Assembly: GCF_020852615.1 (NCBI RefSeq)
Contig: NZ_JADZAJ010000009.1
Coordinates: forward strand, 83,701-147,700
Source: Nitrosomonas sp.
Lineage (GTDB): Bacteria; Pseudomonadota; Gammaproteobacteria; Burkholderiales; Nitrosomonadaceae
Direction of reading: 5' to 3'
Length of the DNA: 64,000 nt
Below are positions 11,236-20,242 of the stretch, piece after piece; within the stretch, counting starts at the first letter, position 1, and each line of letters starts with the position of its first letter. Made by a program: the position numbers and the translations under genes. The notes under the pieces are model-generated. The model was given only the letters and a program-made list of their open reading frames with translations. It did no database searches and was not told the origin of the DNA.

Positions 11236-12510
11236 ATGCGTAATTTTTTATTTTGCACGAGTGTGCTTGTGTTGTTATGGGTCAGTACACCGTTACAGGC
11301 TGCGCTTAATATTGAAATTTTTGGAGGAGGCGGTAATAAAATCCCGATTGCTGTTGCGCCTTTTAATGGAGAAAGAGGGCTGTCGCAGAATATTTCAGCA
11401 ATTGTGTCAGCTGATCTGGAGCGTACCGGGTTATTCAAACTGATTGATGCGACTGGCCTGATTTCGCAAGAGCCCGATCAGATCAGGTACCTTGACTGGC
11501 AAAGCCGTGGTGCAAGCGCACTGGTTGTCGGTAGTGTTTCCATGCTGCCGGATGGGCGGGCGGATATTCGTTTCCGTTTGCTGGATATTGTCAAACAGGT
11601 GCAGCTGACAGGATTTAGCGGTGCTGTTACTTCAGAACAGCTGCGTGCTTTTGCACATCGGGTTGCAGATATCGTGTATGAAACGCTAACGGGTGAGCCA
11701 GGTGTATTCAGTACCCGGATCGCCTTTATCAAAAAACAGGGAAACCGGTATGCGTTGCAGGTATCGGATTATGATGGGTTCAATGCGCGTTCACTGATTG
11801 AATATACCGAGCCGATTATTTCTCCGGCATGGTCACCTGATGGCGGCAGAATTGCTTACACTTCCTTTGAAAAGAAAAAACCGGTGGTGTATGTACAGGT
11901 GCTGGCAACCCGAGAGCGTAAAGCAGTGGCTAATTTTAAGGGAAGCAACAGTGCGCCAGTGTGGTCACCTGACGGCAGCAAGCTGGCTGTTGTTCTGACA
12001 TTACACGGCGGATCGCAGATTTATCTGATCAATGCGGATGGCAGTGGGTTGCAGCGGATTTCGCAGAGCCCGGGGATTGATACCGAGCCGAGTTTCTCCC
12101 CGGATGGCAGGTGGCTGATGTTTACTTCTGACAGAGGAGGGAGTCCGCAAATATACCGTATGCCGGTATCTGGAGGGACGGCAGAGAGGCTGACTTTTGA
12201 GGGTGATTACAACGTCAGTCCGCGTTACAGTACGGATGGGAAGCGGTTTGTTTATATTCACAGGAATGCCGGCCGGTTCAGTGTTGCCGTACAGGATTTA
12301 TCGACTCGTCAGATGCAGTTGCTAACGGACTCTAACTTTGATGAATCTCCCAGCTTCTCCCCCAATAACCGTATGATTCTGTACACAACTGAAATAGGTG
12401 GACGTGGTATATTGTCCATCGTCTCAAGTGATGGCCAGGTGAAAAGCCGCCTCTCCCGGGAAACGGGAAATATCCGGGGAGCGGTGTGGGGGCCGTTGCT
12501 GAAACAGTAA
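11236..12510 (+). CDS. tolB: Tol-Pal system periplasmic beta-propeller TolB
   Basis: TolB is the periplasmic protein that exchanges between TolA and Pal. With the ATG at 11236, preceded by GAGAG, the 424-residue product has a clear Sec signal peptide ending near LQA-ALNIEIFG. The N-terminal alpha/beta domain contains VAPFNG and DLERTGLFKLID. The C-terminal propeller shows repeated blades with SPDG, such as SPAWSPDGGRIAYTS and APVWSPDGSKLAV. Two in-frame GTG codons at 11221 and 11224 would lengthen the signal peptide and are less likely. Confidence 0.96.
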   Translation: MRNFLFCTSVLVLLWVSTPLQAALNIEIFGGGGNKIPIAVAPFNGERGLSQNISAIVSADLERTGLFKLIDATGLISQEPDQIRYLDWQSRGASALVVGSVSMLPDGRADIRFRLLDIVKQVQLTGFSGAVTSEQLRAFAHRVADIVYETLTGEPGVFSTRIAFIKKQGNRYALQVSDYDGFNARSLIEYTEPIISPAWSPDGGRIAYTSFEKKKPVVYVQVLATRERKAVANFKGSNSAPVWSPDGSKLAVVLTLHGGSQIYLINADGSGLQRISQSPGIDTEPSFSPDGRWLMFTSDRGGSPQIYRMPVSGGTAERLTFEGDYNVSPRYSTDGKRFVYIHRNAGRFSVAVQDLSTRQMQLLTDSNFDESPSFSPNNRMILYTTEIGGRGILSIVSSDGQVKSRLSRETGNIRGAVWGPLLKQ

Positions 12511-12564
12511 TAATGTGAGGGAAAATCCCGGAAGGTATGCGTTAATTAATTTTTATGGTGAGAA

Positions 12565-13080
12565 ATGAAAAAAATCTTTGCAGTACTGGTTATTTGCCTG
12601 TTGTCAGCGTGTGCTAGCGATAATACTCAGCAATCTTCCGATGTCGAGGATCATTCCTATGGCAGAGAAGGTGAAGGTACGAAAGGTGATGCAGGTTCGG
12701 GTGGATTTGGTATGAACCCTCTTCAGGATCCCAACAACATACTGTCTCATCGCAGTGTTTACTTTGATTTTGACAGCTATACGGTGAAGGGTGAGTACCG
12801 TGACCTGATTCTGGCGCATGCAGCTTACCTGCGTGATAACACCAATGCGCAGGTACTGCTGCAAGGTAATACTGACGAGCGTGGAAGTCGGGAATATAAC
12901 CTCGCTCTCGGGCAGCGTCGTGCAAACAGTGTAAGGGATGTTCTGCTGTTATCCGGTGCTCGTGATCAGCAGGTTGAAGCAGTCAGCCTGGGTGAAGAAA
13001 AGCCGCGTGCGCTGGGAAATGATGAATCGGCCTGGGCTGAAAACCGTCGCACTGATATTCTCTATCAGGGAGAGTATTAA
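12565..13080 (+). CDS. pal: Peptidoglycan-associated lipoprotein Pal
   Basis: Pal anchors the outer membrane to peptidoglycan at the division site. The signal peptide ends in the lipobox LLSAC, with Cys16 as the acylated residue. After a Gly/Asp-rich tether, the OmpA-like domain begins at VYFDFDSY and includes LQGNTDERGSREYNLALGQR, with the Asp and Arg that bind meso-diaminopimelate. Length 171 is normal. The stop TAA shares one base with the cpoB start (TAATG). Confidence 0.97.
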   Translation: MKKIFAVLVICLLSACASDNTQQSSDVEDHSYGREGEGTKGDAGSGGFGMNPLQDPNNILSHRSVYFDFDSYTVKGEYRDLILAHAAYLRDNTNAQVLLQGNTDERGSREYNLALGQRRANSVRDVLLLSGARDQQVEAVSLGEEKPRALGNDESAWAENRRTDILYQGEY

Positions 13081-13907
13081 TGTTTTTGCGCGCTTTCCTG
13101 CTATTACTTTTGTTTAGCTGTGGTGTTGCGCAGGCGGCGCTGTTCAGTGATTCTGAAACGCGCGAACAGCTGGAAGCATTGCGTACAAAAGTACAGGAGA
13201 TGGAAGCGCGCATGCAGCGCACTGAAGAGGTGCTCATGGGGCAGGCTTTAATTGAGCTGCATACCCAGGCAGAGAACCTGAAAATGGAAATGGGGAAGCT
13301 GCGGGGGCAAATAGAGGTTTTGGAGGATGAAAATCGGACATTGCGTAAACAGCAAAAGGATTTTTATCTGGATCTCGATAACCGGTTGCGTCAGGTTGAG
13401 CCCGGTTCTACAGGAATTCCGGCATCAGAAGCCGGAATTCCTGCTTCACCATTAGAATCACCGGTTGCTGATACCAGAGACGGCAAAGGGGCCGTTGCCA
13501 AAAAATCTGTGGTTATTCTGCAATTACCGGATACAGTACAGCGCGGTCGCTACGATGCAGCTTATGCATCAGTTAAAAACGGTGATTATTCCGGTGCGAT
13601 TACCGGTTTTGAAAATTTTTTAGCACAATATCCTCAGTCTGCACTTGCTCCCTCTGCCGCCTATTGGATTGGAAATGCATATTACGCACTGAGGGATTTT
13701 GATAAGGCGATTGCTGCCCAGCAACGATTAATCAGCACTTACCCGGATAGCCCTAAAATTCCAGATGGGCTTCTTAATATGGCAAGCAGCCAAATTGAAA
13801 TTGGGCAGAAAGCTGCTGCCAGGAAAACACTGGAAAATCTGATTACAACCTATCCAGGTACTGAGGCGGCAATGAAAGCCAAACAGCGCCTGGGATCTCT
13901 GAAATAA
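13080..13907 (+). CDS. cpoB: Cell division coordinator CpoB (YbgF)
   Basis: CpoB is a periplasmic protein that links the Tol-Pal machine to peptidoglycan synthesis. It has an N-terminal signal peptide cleaved near AQA, then a coiled coil (about residues 25-100) that trimerises in the family, a Pro/Ser linker, and C-terminal TPR repeats (YDAAYASVKNGDYSGAITGF and ALAPSAAYWIGNAYYALRDF). Length of 275 is close to E. coli (263). It is the last gene of the ybgC-tol-pal operon. Confidence 0.94.
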   Translation: MFLRAFLLLLLFSCGVAQAALFSDSETREQLEALRTKVQEMEARMQRTEEVLMGQALIELHTQAENLKMEMGKLRGQIEVLEDENRTLRKQQKDFYLDLDNRLRQVEPGSTGIPASEAGIPASPLESPVADTRDGKGAVAKKSVVILQLPDTVQRGRYDAAYASVKNGDYSGAITGFENFLAQYPQSALAPSAAYWIGNAYYALRDFDKAIAAQQRLISTYPDSPKIPDGLLNMASSQIEIGQKAAARKTLENLITTYPGTEAAMKAKQRLGSLK

Positions 13908-13916
13908 ATCTCGAAG

Positions 13917-13956
13917 TAAATTTTGGGACTGAGCTGGCTGTAATTACCAAAATTTA
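13917..13956. repeat. Inverted repeat between cpoB and queE
   Basis: Perfect 10-bp arms TAAATTTTGG (13917-13926) and CCAAAATTTA (13947-13956) flank a 20-base centre. No T tract follows, so it is a weak terminator candidate; a protein-binding dyad is equally possible. It is the only marked structure in the 120-base gap after the tol operon. Confidence 0.5.
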
Positions 13957-14027
13957 GCCTGGTTTATGTCATATCATTAAGTTTTCTTCTATAACAGAGG
14001 GAAATTCCCGTTCCGTTAAAATCACGG

Positions 14028-14663
14028 ATGTTACGAATTACAGAAATTTTCTATTCGCTTCAGGGGGAGACCAGTCGGATGGGTCTGCCTACCGTATTTG
14101 TACGCCTGACCGGGTGCCCGTTGCGTTGCGGATACTGCGATACTGCTTACGCTTTTTCTGGTGGAAAAAATATGAGCGTCAGCGAAATTATGGAAGCGGT
14201 GGTTTCATATTCTCCTCATTATGTCACTGTAACTGGTGGTGAACCGCTGGCACAGGTAAACAGTCTGGCTTTACTGACAGCATTGTGTGATCAGGGATAT
14301 TCTGTATCCCTTGAAACCAGTGGAGCACTGGATATATCTCGGGTTGACACACGTGTATCGAGAATAGTGGATATCAAAACACCAGGTTCAGGTGAAATGG
14401 AAAAAAACCATTGGGAGAATCTTACCCGCCTGACCGCTCATGACGAGATCAAGTTTGTGCTGTGTGATAAAGCAGATTACGATTGGGCAAGACAAAAACT
14501 CCTGGAATTGGAGCTGGATACAATTTGTCCGGTCTTGTTTTCTCCGGCCTACAACCAGCTTGGGCCGGCAGATCTTGCTGCCTGGATTTTGCATGATCGG
14601 TTGCCGGTTCGTTTACAGCTTCAGTTACACAAGTTGCTCTGGGGAGAATGTGTTGGCAGGTGA
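14028..14663 (+). CDS. queE: 7-carboxy-7-deazaguanine synthase (radical SAM)
   Basis: QueE converts 6-carboxytetrahydropterin to 7-carboxy-7-deazaguanine in the queuosine pathway. The radical SAM cluster motif CxxxCxxC is at C30, C34 and C37 (GCPLRCGYCDT). The substrate-binding IFYSLQGETSRMGLPTVFVR lies before it and VTVTGGEPL after it. Length is 211 residues. The start ATG 14028 has only a weak Shine-Dalgarno, but no other in-frame start exists. It sits 21 bases before queC, the next enzyme of the pathway. Confidence 0.95.
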   Translation: MLRITEIFYSLQGETSRMGLPTVFVRLTGCPLRCGYCDTAYAFSGGKNMSVSEIMEAVVSYSPHYVTVTGGEPLAQVNSLALLTALCDQGYSVSLETSGALDISRVDTRVSRIVDIKTPGSGEMEKNHWENLTRLTAHDEIKFVLCDKADYDWARQKLLELELDTICPVLFSPAYNQLGPADLAAWILHDRLPVRLQLQLHKLLWGECVGR

Positions 14664-14684
14664 AATTGCGGACAAGCTGGATTC

Positions 14685-15371
14685 ATGAAGAAAGCGGTTG
14701 TATTGTTATCGGGGGGCATGGATTCTGCTACAACGCTTGCTATTGCCCGACAGAACGGGTTTGCCTGTTATGCCCTCAGTGTCGATTACGGCCAGCGCCA
14801 TGCTGCTGAACTGGTTGCGGCGGCTCGAATCGGTCAATCCCTGCAGGTCAGTGATCACCAGTTTCTCAAACTGGATCTGACTGTCCTGGCCAGTTCCGCA
14901 TTAACCGATCTTTCTGCTACTGTACCAGTGCATGGCGCCAGTATCGGCATACCGGTAACCTATGTGCCTGCCCGGAACACCATTATGCTGTCATTGGCTT
15001 TAGCCTGGGCTGAAGTATTAGACAGCCAGGATATTTTTATTGGTGTAACAGCTGTTGATTATTCCGGCTATCCTGATTGTCGACCGGATTATGTCGACGC
15101 ATTTGAAAAAATGGCAAATTTGGCCACGAAAACCGGAAGAGAAGGGAAAAGATTGACGATACACGCGCCTTTGGTTGATTTATCCAAATGTGAAATTATC
15201 CGGCGTGGTGTAGAACTGGGAATAGATTACGGGTTGACAGTCTCCTGCTACCAGGCAGATGAAGCCGGGCTTGCTTGCGGCCAGTGTGATGCATGCTATA
15301 TCCGGCGAGCAGGTTTTGAGGCGGCGAACATTCCTGACCCTACGCTTTATCAGGATAAACAGATGGTGTGA
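14685..15371 (+). CDS. queC: 7-cyano-7-deazaguanine (preQ0) synthase
   Basis: QueC uses ATP and ammonia to turn 7-carboxy-7-deazaguanine into preQ0 for queuosine in tRNA. The PP-loop SGGMDS is at residues 9-14. The C-terminal zinc site is the Cys set in SCYQ and CGQCDAC. Length 228 is normal. It follows queE directly, so the two consecutive steps are co-transcribed. It is convergent with folB, 18 bases away, with no clear terminator between them. Confidence 0.96.
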   Translation: MKKAVVLLSGGMDSATTLAIARQNGFACYALSVDYGQRHAAELVAAARIGQSLQVSDHQFLKLDLTVLASSALTDLSATVPVHGASIGIPVTYVPARNTIMLSLALAWAEVLDSQDIFIGVTAVDYSGYPDCRPDYVDAFEKMANLATKTGREGKRLTIHAPLVDLSKCEIIRRGVELGIDYGLTVSCYQADEAGLACGQCDACYIRRAGFEAANIPDPTLYQDKQMV

Positions 15372-15389
15372 GGCGGAAAAGGGGGCACG

Positions 15390-15743
15390 TTACTGCCGGC
15401 TGCGCTCAATACAGATACCAAGCTGTTTCACCCCGGGGATGACACCCAGCTTTGCCGCACTGACTTTTACCCAGGGTGAATTGAATTCATCCAGGATTAA
15501 CCGGGCAATTTTTTCTGTCAGCATTTCAAGTAAAGAAAAATGTTGCTGATTGAGCATGGTGCTGATTCGATAGACAACTTGAGCATAATCCAGTGCATCT
15601 TCAATACGATCACTCTTGCCGGCCTGTTGAGAAGGCAGGGCAATCTCGATATTCAATTCAATGGTTTGCGGAATTTTCCTTTCCCAGGGGTAAATGCCGA
15701 TCAATGTTTTAATTCTGAATTCTTTAAGAAAGATGATATCCAT
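15390..15743 (-). CDS. folB: Dihydroneopterin aldolase
   Basis: FolB splits dihydroneopterin into 6-hydroxymethyl-dihydropterin and glycolaldehyde in folate synthesis. The 117-residue tunnelling-fold protein has the family's IGIYPWERKIPQTIELNIEI segment with the active-site Glu, a DYAQVVYRI helix and LLEMLTEKIARLIL. Length matches the family. In many betaproteobacteria folB lies divergent from and next to plsY; here a 1.8-kb scar with pel gene fragments separates them. Confidence 0.95.
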   Translation of the reverse strand: MDIIFLKEFRIKTLIGIYPWERKIPQTIELNIEIALPSQQAGKSDRIEDALDYAQVVYRISTMLNQQHFSLLEMLTEKIARLILDEFNSPWVKVSAAKLGVIPGVKQLGICIERSRQ

Positions 15744-15951
15744 GAAAAGATTCCGGGTTGGCCTGGCATCACGGGCAATACCCGGCCTGTATAATTTTAA
15801 TTGGGCTCAGGAGAAGTATTTTAGAACAGGCAATACCTGTTTTCGCTAGTTATCTCAGTAAGTTGCCATACCTTGACCGGCATTCTGCTACCTAAGATCT
15901 GAAAAGGGTTATTGCTGTTATTCGTTAAGAAAATCTAGCGGCTACTGGAAT

Positions 15952-16305
15952 ATGAACAAGAACCTGTTAAGTAGTCCTAAAAGAGTAGTTTTGCTGTTGT
16001 CCAGTATTTTATTGCTGATATATGTACTTCTTTTTTATAAAGAAGATCAGCTGAAAGAGTTATTTAAGCTAACTAAACCCGATCGTATTTCAGTACTCTA
16101 CTTAAATCTTTTGTTAAATGCTAATCCAGATAATGATGGTTTGCGGCTGGAGCTTGCCAGGCATTATATAAATTTGCGTGAGGATAATATTGCGCGAATC
16201 GAACTAAATAAAATTGTGGAAAAACCTAATTTTAATGCTTCTTTTATAACGGGATCATCCGGACTTGCAATAAGAGAATCTCCACCAATGTACGCAACAG
16301 GTTGA
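15952..16305 (+). pseudogene. Truncated PelB-like TPR protein (N-terminal remnant)
   Basis: The first roughly 90 residues look like the start of a PelB-type protein of the Pel exopolysaccharide system: a short basic N-terminus, one transmembrane helix (about residues 11-28), then a TPR-like start (SVLYLNLLLNANPDNDGLRL). Homology ends near EKPN at about 16225. From there the frame runs antisense into the pelD fragment on the other strand and stops at 16305. A full PelB has over 1000 residues, so this is a 5' stump. Codon use is AT-richer than the flanking core genes. The PelB assignment is from remembered family pattern; another TPR protein is possible. Confidence 0.6.
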
Positions 16306-16943
16306 GGTATAAGTTTCTTTTCGGGGTCAGTCATATAAAGTGATGCAGCCTGTACATTGGCGTAATCAGAAAAAATCCTGAGTATGTTGAGCCCAATATC
16401 AGGAAGTGACTCCTCTTTATTTGCTGTTAAAGAGAAGATCTTTCTTTCCAGATCAGACAGAGTCAAACGTAAGCTTTTTGTCTGACTGGCGAGGTGTTGC
16501 TCTAAATAGTAATGTGAGCTTTTGATTAAATTATATGAACGTGAAAAATTCTCCATTCTTGTTTTAATATAATTAAACTCATACTTTATTGCGGTTATTT
16601 TTCGGTTCCAGAATTCATAAAATTCAGATGAAATAAATGCAATGATCACCAGGCCAAGAACAGTTTCTTTTGGAAAATCAAATGGCTGCGGCCATTTCAG
16701 GTATAGGGCAAAAGTAATAGAACTAATTATTAGTGAAGTTGTAACCAGGCCATATAAAAATCCATACCGTAGACAAATCAGTACTGGAGCAACAATGAGC
16801 CATGGAAAATGATTCTGTAAAAATAAAGGGTCTAACGGATCAATTAAATAACCGATAGCAATAAAAGAAAACGGCAAAACAATAGATTCGCTCCATTTTA
16901 TTGCACTGGTCCTTGCAGATGAATCAAGGGGGAATATCTTCAT
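16164..16943 (-). pseudogene. pelD: Truncated PelD (c-di-GMP receptor of Pel export), N-terminal remnant
   Basis: PelD is the inner membrane c-di-GMP receptor that activates Pel polysaccharide synthesis. Reading on the minus strand, the fragment shows about four transmembrane helices (residues 20-110, with HFPWLIVAPVLICLRYG), the linker helix with SHYYLEQ, and the first half of a GAF domain (ANVQAASLYMTDPEKKLIPQ, then DDPVIKEALKLG). Homology ends there, near 16225. The rest of the GAF and the degenerate GGDEF domain with its RxxD site are missing, so it cannot sense c-di-GMP. The last 20 or so codons are antisense of the pelB-like stump. AT-rich. Confidence 0.72.
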
Positions 16944-17084
16944 TTTTTTGTTCAGTAAAGTTATCTGGAGTCTTGGGAAGCTAAAGCGACTGAATTCGTA
17001 AAAATTTGAGTAACTGAAGATATGAGTTATCGCAACGATAATTAAATCGAAATTCAGTTTCTTTCTTCAGATGCGGTCAAGCAT

Positions 17085-17396
17085 GTGTTTGGCGATGCCG
17101 TCAGGCAACGTTGTATAGCTTCAGAAAGATTCAGTATCATTGATATACTGCTTACCGTTAATAACCTTATTTCTCCCATAATATGCGGAAGTGCCCTTAT
17201 CAAAACCGGTGTCAATCGGCTCATTCATGTTTGCCCTGTATACGATGCGGGCCAGGGCACAACTCATCTGCTTCTGCCAGACCTTGCAGGGGCGATCCTA
17301 ATTCGTAAGACTCAGCAATCTGTCGGCAAATTTTCAGAAAAACAGATACAGATCACGCCGAGATATTTGCCAATTCAGCAGTACTTGTCACTGTAA
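17085..17396 (+). CDS. Unrecognised ORF fragment in the pel scar
   Basis: The frame is open from 17046 to 17396, with GTG 17085 as the first start and no Shine-Dalgarno. The product (103 residues) starts FGDAVRQRCIASERFSIID and contains VNRLIHVCPVYDAGQGTTHL. I do not recognise the family. The open frame continues upstream of the only start codon, which suggests the 3' part of a larger, cut gene rather than a complete one. Base composition is nearer to the core genes than the pelD stump. It could be another piece of the lost locus or an unrelated relic. Confidence 0.35.
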   Translation: MFGDAVRQRCIASERFSIIDILLTVNNLISPIICGSALIKTGVNRLIHVCPVYDAGQGTTHLLLPDLAGAILIRKTQQSVGKFSEKQIQITPRYLPIQQYLSL

Positions 17397-17440
17397 AATC
17401 AAGGAGAAAAACAGCACGCGGAGTTTTGCCTCCTGATTTT
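17395..17440. terminator. Possible hairpin terminator at the end of the scar
   Basis: Arms AAAATCAAGGAG (17395-17406) and CTCCTGATTTT (17430-17440) pair over about 11 bp with one bulged A. The arms end in A/T tracts on both sides, so the hairpin could act on either strand. It sits at the stop of the unrecognised ORF and before plsY. Confidence 0.45.
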
Positions 17441-17564
17441 AGAACATTTACATATTTACAGTACCTGTTTTTTACTAACTACCTCGGGAAACCATCACGC
17501 TTTAATCAATGGTTTTCTTTTCTTAAGACCTTTTTATTTTATTTGTTGTAATATCAATACGTTA

Positions 17565-18167
17565 ATGATTGCAGGAGTTCTGTTTCTTTTCGCCTATCTG
17601 CTGGGTTCAATTTCTTTTGCTGTGGTGGCAAGCTGGCTGTTCAAACTCCCGGATCCGCGCAGTTACGGCTCACGGAATCCCGGGGCAACGAATGTCCTGC
17701 GTTCCGGAAAGAAAGTGGCTGCGGTAGTTACTTTACTGGGGGATGCAGGCAAGGGCTGGGCGGCAGTTGAAGTGGCAAAATACATGGAAAATGTTTACGG
17801 TTTAGGTGCGGATGCTGTTGCAGGTGCTGCGCTTGCTGTTTTTCTGGGGCATTTATTTCCTGTTTTTCTGGCATTTAAAGGAGGAAAGGGAGTTGCTACG
17901 TCAGCTGGCATACTGTTGGGGTTAAATTTTTGGTTGGGTATATTTACTATCTTAACCTGGATAATTGTCGCTCTGGTTTCACGTATTTCCTCGTTATCGG
18001 CTTTGTTATCAGCGTTACTTGCACCGTTATATGCCTGTTTTCTGCTGGATAAAGGGGTACTGACAATAACCGTATCCACTATATCAGTGCTTCTGATAAT
18101 CAGGCATCGATCAAATATTACTAATCTGATTACCGGTACAGAGGCGAAGATAGGCAAGGGCAGTTAG
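17565..18167 (+). CDS. plsY: Glycerol-3-phosphate acyltransferase PlsY
   Basis: PlsY transfers an acyl group from acyl phosphate to glycerol-3-phosphate at the inner membrane, the first committed step of phospholipid synthesis. Three family motifs are visible: SYGSRNPGATNVLR, HLFPVFLAFKGGKGVAT and the C-terminal RHRSNITNLITGTE. Five hydrophobic helices cover the 200 residues. The Shine-Dalgarno before ATG 17565 is weak. It is convergent with tsaD, 6 bases apart. Confidence 0.95.
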   Translation: MIAGVLFLFAYLLGSISFAVVASWLFKLPDPRSYGSRNPGATNVLRSGKKVAAVVTLLGDAGKGWAAVEVAKYMENVYGLGADAVAGAALAVFLGHLFPVFLAFKGGKGVATSAGILLGLNFWLGIFTILTWIIVALVSRISSLSALLSALLAPLYACFLLDKGVLTITVSTISVLLIIRHRSNITNLITGTEAKIGKGS

Positions 18168-18173
18168 CCTTTG

Positions 18174-19193
18174 TTATTGTGGTAAATCTTCCAGATTCCA
18201 GCGGGCTTTAACAGTAAAACTGCCATTTGTCCCGGGTAACTTGTTGAGCTGCTGTAAACGCAATGCGCCTGCTAATGCGATCATTGCACCATTATCCGTA
18301 CAGAATTCCAGTTCCGGGAAGAAAACAGTAACACTAATTTTTGTCAGGTGGTGCAGCAGCTTTTGACGTAACCGGCTATTTGCGCCGACGCCACCTGCTA
18401 CAACCAGCTGTTTTAACCCGGTGGCACTCAGGGCGGTCAGGGATTTTCTGACCAGGACATCGGTAATCGCATCTTCAAAAGCGAAGGCGATATCGGCGCG
18501 TATCTGGTTATTTGCTTCATGTCTGTTAATTAGTAAGGCTGCCGCTGTTTTTAATCCGCTGAAGCTGAAATTCAGATCATGACTGTTAAGCATGGGGCGC
18601 GGGAGCCTGAACCGGCCTGCCTGACCTTGAGCTGCCAGTTCTGCAAGCAATTTCCCGCCGGGGTAATTAAGCCCGAGTAATTTTGCTGTTTTGTCGAAAG
18701 CCTCTCCGGCAGCATCATCTACGGTTTCGCCTAATAACCGATATTGTCCAATACCATTGACCTGCATCAGCTGGGTGTGTCCTCCGGATACTAATAACGC
18801 GATAAACGGGAAATCAGGGGCGGGGTCAGATAAAAATGGTGAGAGGAGATGGCCTTCCAGATGATGGATGTTCAGTACGGGCAGATTGTGCCCAAAAGCC
18901 AGGGCACTGCTAAAACCTGCTCCAGTCAGCAGAGCACCGGCAAGCCCGGGGCCCTGTGTATAGGCGATAGCGTCAACAGCTTCCAGGGAAACATTGGATT
19001 CTCTGAACAGTTGTCTGGTGAGCGGCAATACGCGGCGGATGTGATCACGTGAAGCAAGTTCCGGTACTACACCACCGTATTCACGATGCATATTGACCTG
19101 GGAGTGCAGGGTGTGGCCAAGCAGTCCCCTTTGCGTATCATAGAGAGCCGCACCGGTTTCATCACATGAAGTTTCAATACCTAATACAAGCAT
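18174..19193 (-). CDS. tsaD: tRNA threonylcarbamoyladenosine (t6A37) transferase subunit TsaD
   Basis: TsaD transfers the threonylcarbamoyl group to A37 of ANN-decoding tRNAs, working with TsaB and TsaE. The ASKHA-fold protein (339 residues) starts [18 protein letters not shown]. The metal-binding HxxxH is H111-H115 in HHLEGH, and a third ligand Asp lies in the late [12 protein letters not shown] segment. [13 protein letters not shown] is the phosphate-binding loop. It is divergent from rpsU, an arrangement conserved in many Proteobacteria. Confidence 0.96.
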   Translation of the reverse strand: MLVLGIETSCDETGAALYDTQRGLLGHTLHSQVNMHREYGGVVPELASRDHIRRVLPLTRQLFRESNVSLEAVDAIAYTQGPGLAGALLTGAGFSSALAFGHNLPVLNIHHLEGHLLSPFLSDPAPDFPFIALLVSGGHTQLMQVNGIGQYRLLGETVDDAAGEAFDKTAKLLGLNYPGGKLLAELAAQGQAGRFRLPRPMLNSHDLNFSFSGLKTAAALLINRHEANNQIRADIAFAFEDAITDVLVRKSLTALSATGLKQLVVAGGVGANSRLRQKLLHHLTKISVTVFFPELEFCTDNGAMIALAGALRLQQLNKLPGTNGSFTVKARWNLEDLPQ

Positions 19194-19242
19194 TTTGTAA
19201 TTTTTTTGAGAAGAGATTGGTTTGTAATAATCAAACTTTCTT

Positions 19243-19269
19243 TTGAAAAAAAATGATTGATGCTAAACT
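19243..19269 (+). promoter_or_regulatory. Candidate promoter of the rpsU-dnaG-rpoD operon
   Basis: TTGAAA (19243-19248) lies 15 bases before TAAACT (19264-19269). The TG at 19261-19262, one base before the -10 hexamer, makes an extended -10 element that could compensate for the short spacer. It is placed about 175 bases before rpsU. A GC-rich imperfect hairpin around 19280-19310 follows. Sequence-only call. Confidence 0.4.
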
Positions 19270-19443
19270 AACCGGATTTTTCGAGACCGGGGGAGGACAG
19301 CCGGTTTCTGGGGAAAATGGCTGACTATGCTGTTTAAAAAATTAGTGGCCTGTTTATAAATTAGTTTTAGCTGCAGGGCAATTAATTATGAGTGCACTGT
19401 GATCAGAAAACAATCAGAGGAGACCGAAAGGAATTATCACTTT

Positions 19444-19656
19444 ATGACTACTGTTAAAGTCAAGGAAAACGAGCCATTTGAAATCGCGATGCGACGTTTT
19501 AAGCGTTCTATTGAGAAAACGGGTTTGCTGACTGAATTACGAGCCAGGGAATTTTACGAAAAACCCACAGCTGTCCGTAAGCGCAAGCATGCCGCGGCAG
19601 TAAAGCGCACCTATAAACGACTTCGCAGCCAGATGTTGCCACCCAAGTTGTATTAA
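19444..19656 (+). CDS. rpsU: 30S ribosomal protein S21
   Basis: This 70-residue basic protein is S21, needed for initiation on natural mRNAs. The sequence [20 protein letters not shown] and the basic tail [20 protein letters not shown] fit the family. The frame is open back to a GTG at 19399, but ATG 19444 with AAAGGA at 19427-19432 gives exactly family length. It leads the classical macromolecular-synthesis operon rpsU-(yqeY)-dnaG-rpoD. Confidence 0.96.
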   Translation: MTTVKVKENEPFEIAMRRFKRSIEKTGLLTELRAREFYEKPTAVRKRKHAAAVKRTYKRLRSQMLPPKLY

Positions 19657-19694
19657 TTCCTTAAGTTTCTCTTGAGTATTTACCTCATCACGCC

Positions 19695-20141
19695 ATGAAT
19701 TTAAGGCAAAAAGTAACCGAAGATATGAAATCGGCTATGCGTGCAGGAGACGTAAAGCGTCGTGACGCACTACGTTTGCTGCAGGCTGCGTTAAAACAAA
19801 AAGAGGTTGATGAGCGAGTTGAGCTGGATGATGCCGCCGTGGTTGCTGTGATAGAGAAGATGCTTAAACAGCGTCGGGATTCCATTGCACAATATGAGGC
19901 GGCAGGGCGTCAGGATCTGGCTGATATTGAGAAATTTGAAGTGGAGATTCTTCAGGTTTACATGCCTGATGCGCTAAGTGATGCAGAGCTTAATACAATA
20001 ATTGATGAAGTGATTACTTCAATCGGAGGAGACGGATCTCCAAAAATTGGAGAAGTTATGGCGCTGATTAAGCCCAAAGTTGCAGGCCGGGCAGACATGG
20101 GAAAAGTTTCTCAGCTGATTAAAATAAAAATTACTGGTTAG
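19695..20141 (+). CDS. yqeY: GatB/YqeY domain protein
   Basis: This 148-residue protein is the free-standing YqeY domain, homologous to the C-terminal tRNA-binding part of GatB. Visible family features are MKSAMRAGDVKRRDALRLL, QYEAAGRQDLADIEKFEVEIL and the terminal AGRADMGKVSQLIK. Its exact function is not established. In many betaproteobacteria it lies between rpsU and dnaG, as here, so co-expression with primase and sigma factor is expected. Confidence 0.93.
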   Translation: MNLRQKVTEDMKSAMRAGDVKRRDALRLLQAALKQKEVDERVELDDAAVVAVIEKMLKQRRDSIAQYEAAGRQDLADIEKFEVEILQVYMPDALSDAELNTIIDEVITSIGGDGSPKIGEVMALIKPKVAGRADMGKVSQLIKIKITG

Positions 20142-20242
20142 TGGGTAGAACTGCCGGCTTTGTTTTTCTCGTGGATCACTCCGGGAGTGAGTGATTTCAG
20201 GTGATGTTAAATTGGAGCAATTCTTTCTAATCTGGCTGATAA

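Noticed and set aside
12614..12925. 103-codon minus-strand frame within pal
   Set aside because: Antisense shadow of a clearly coding lipoprotein gene; no start signal or family similarity.
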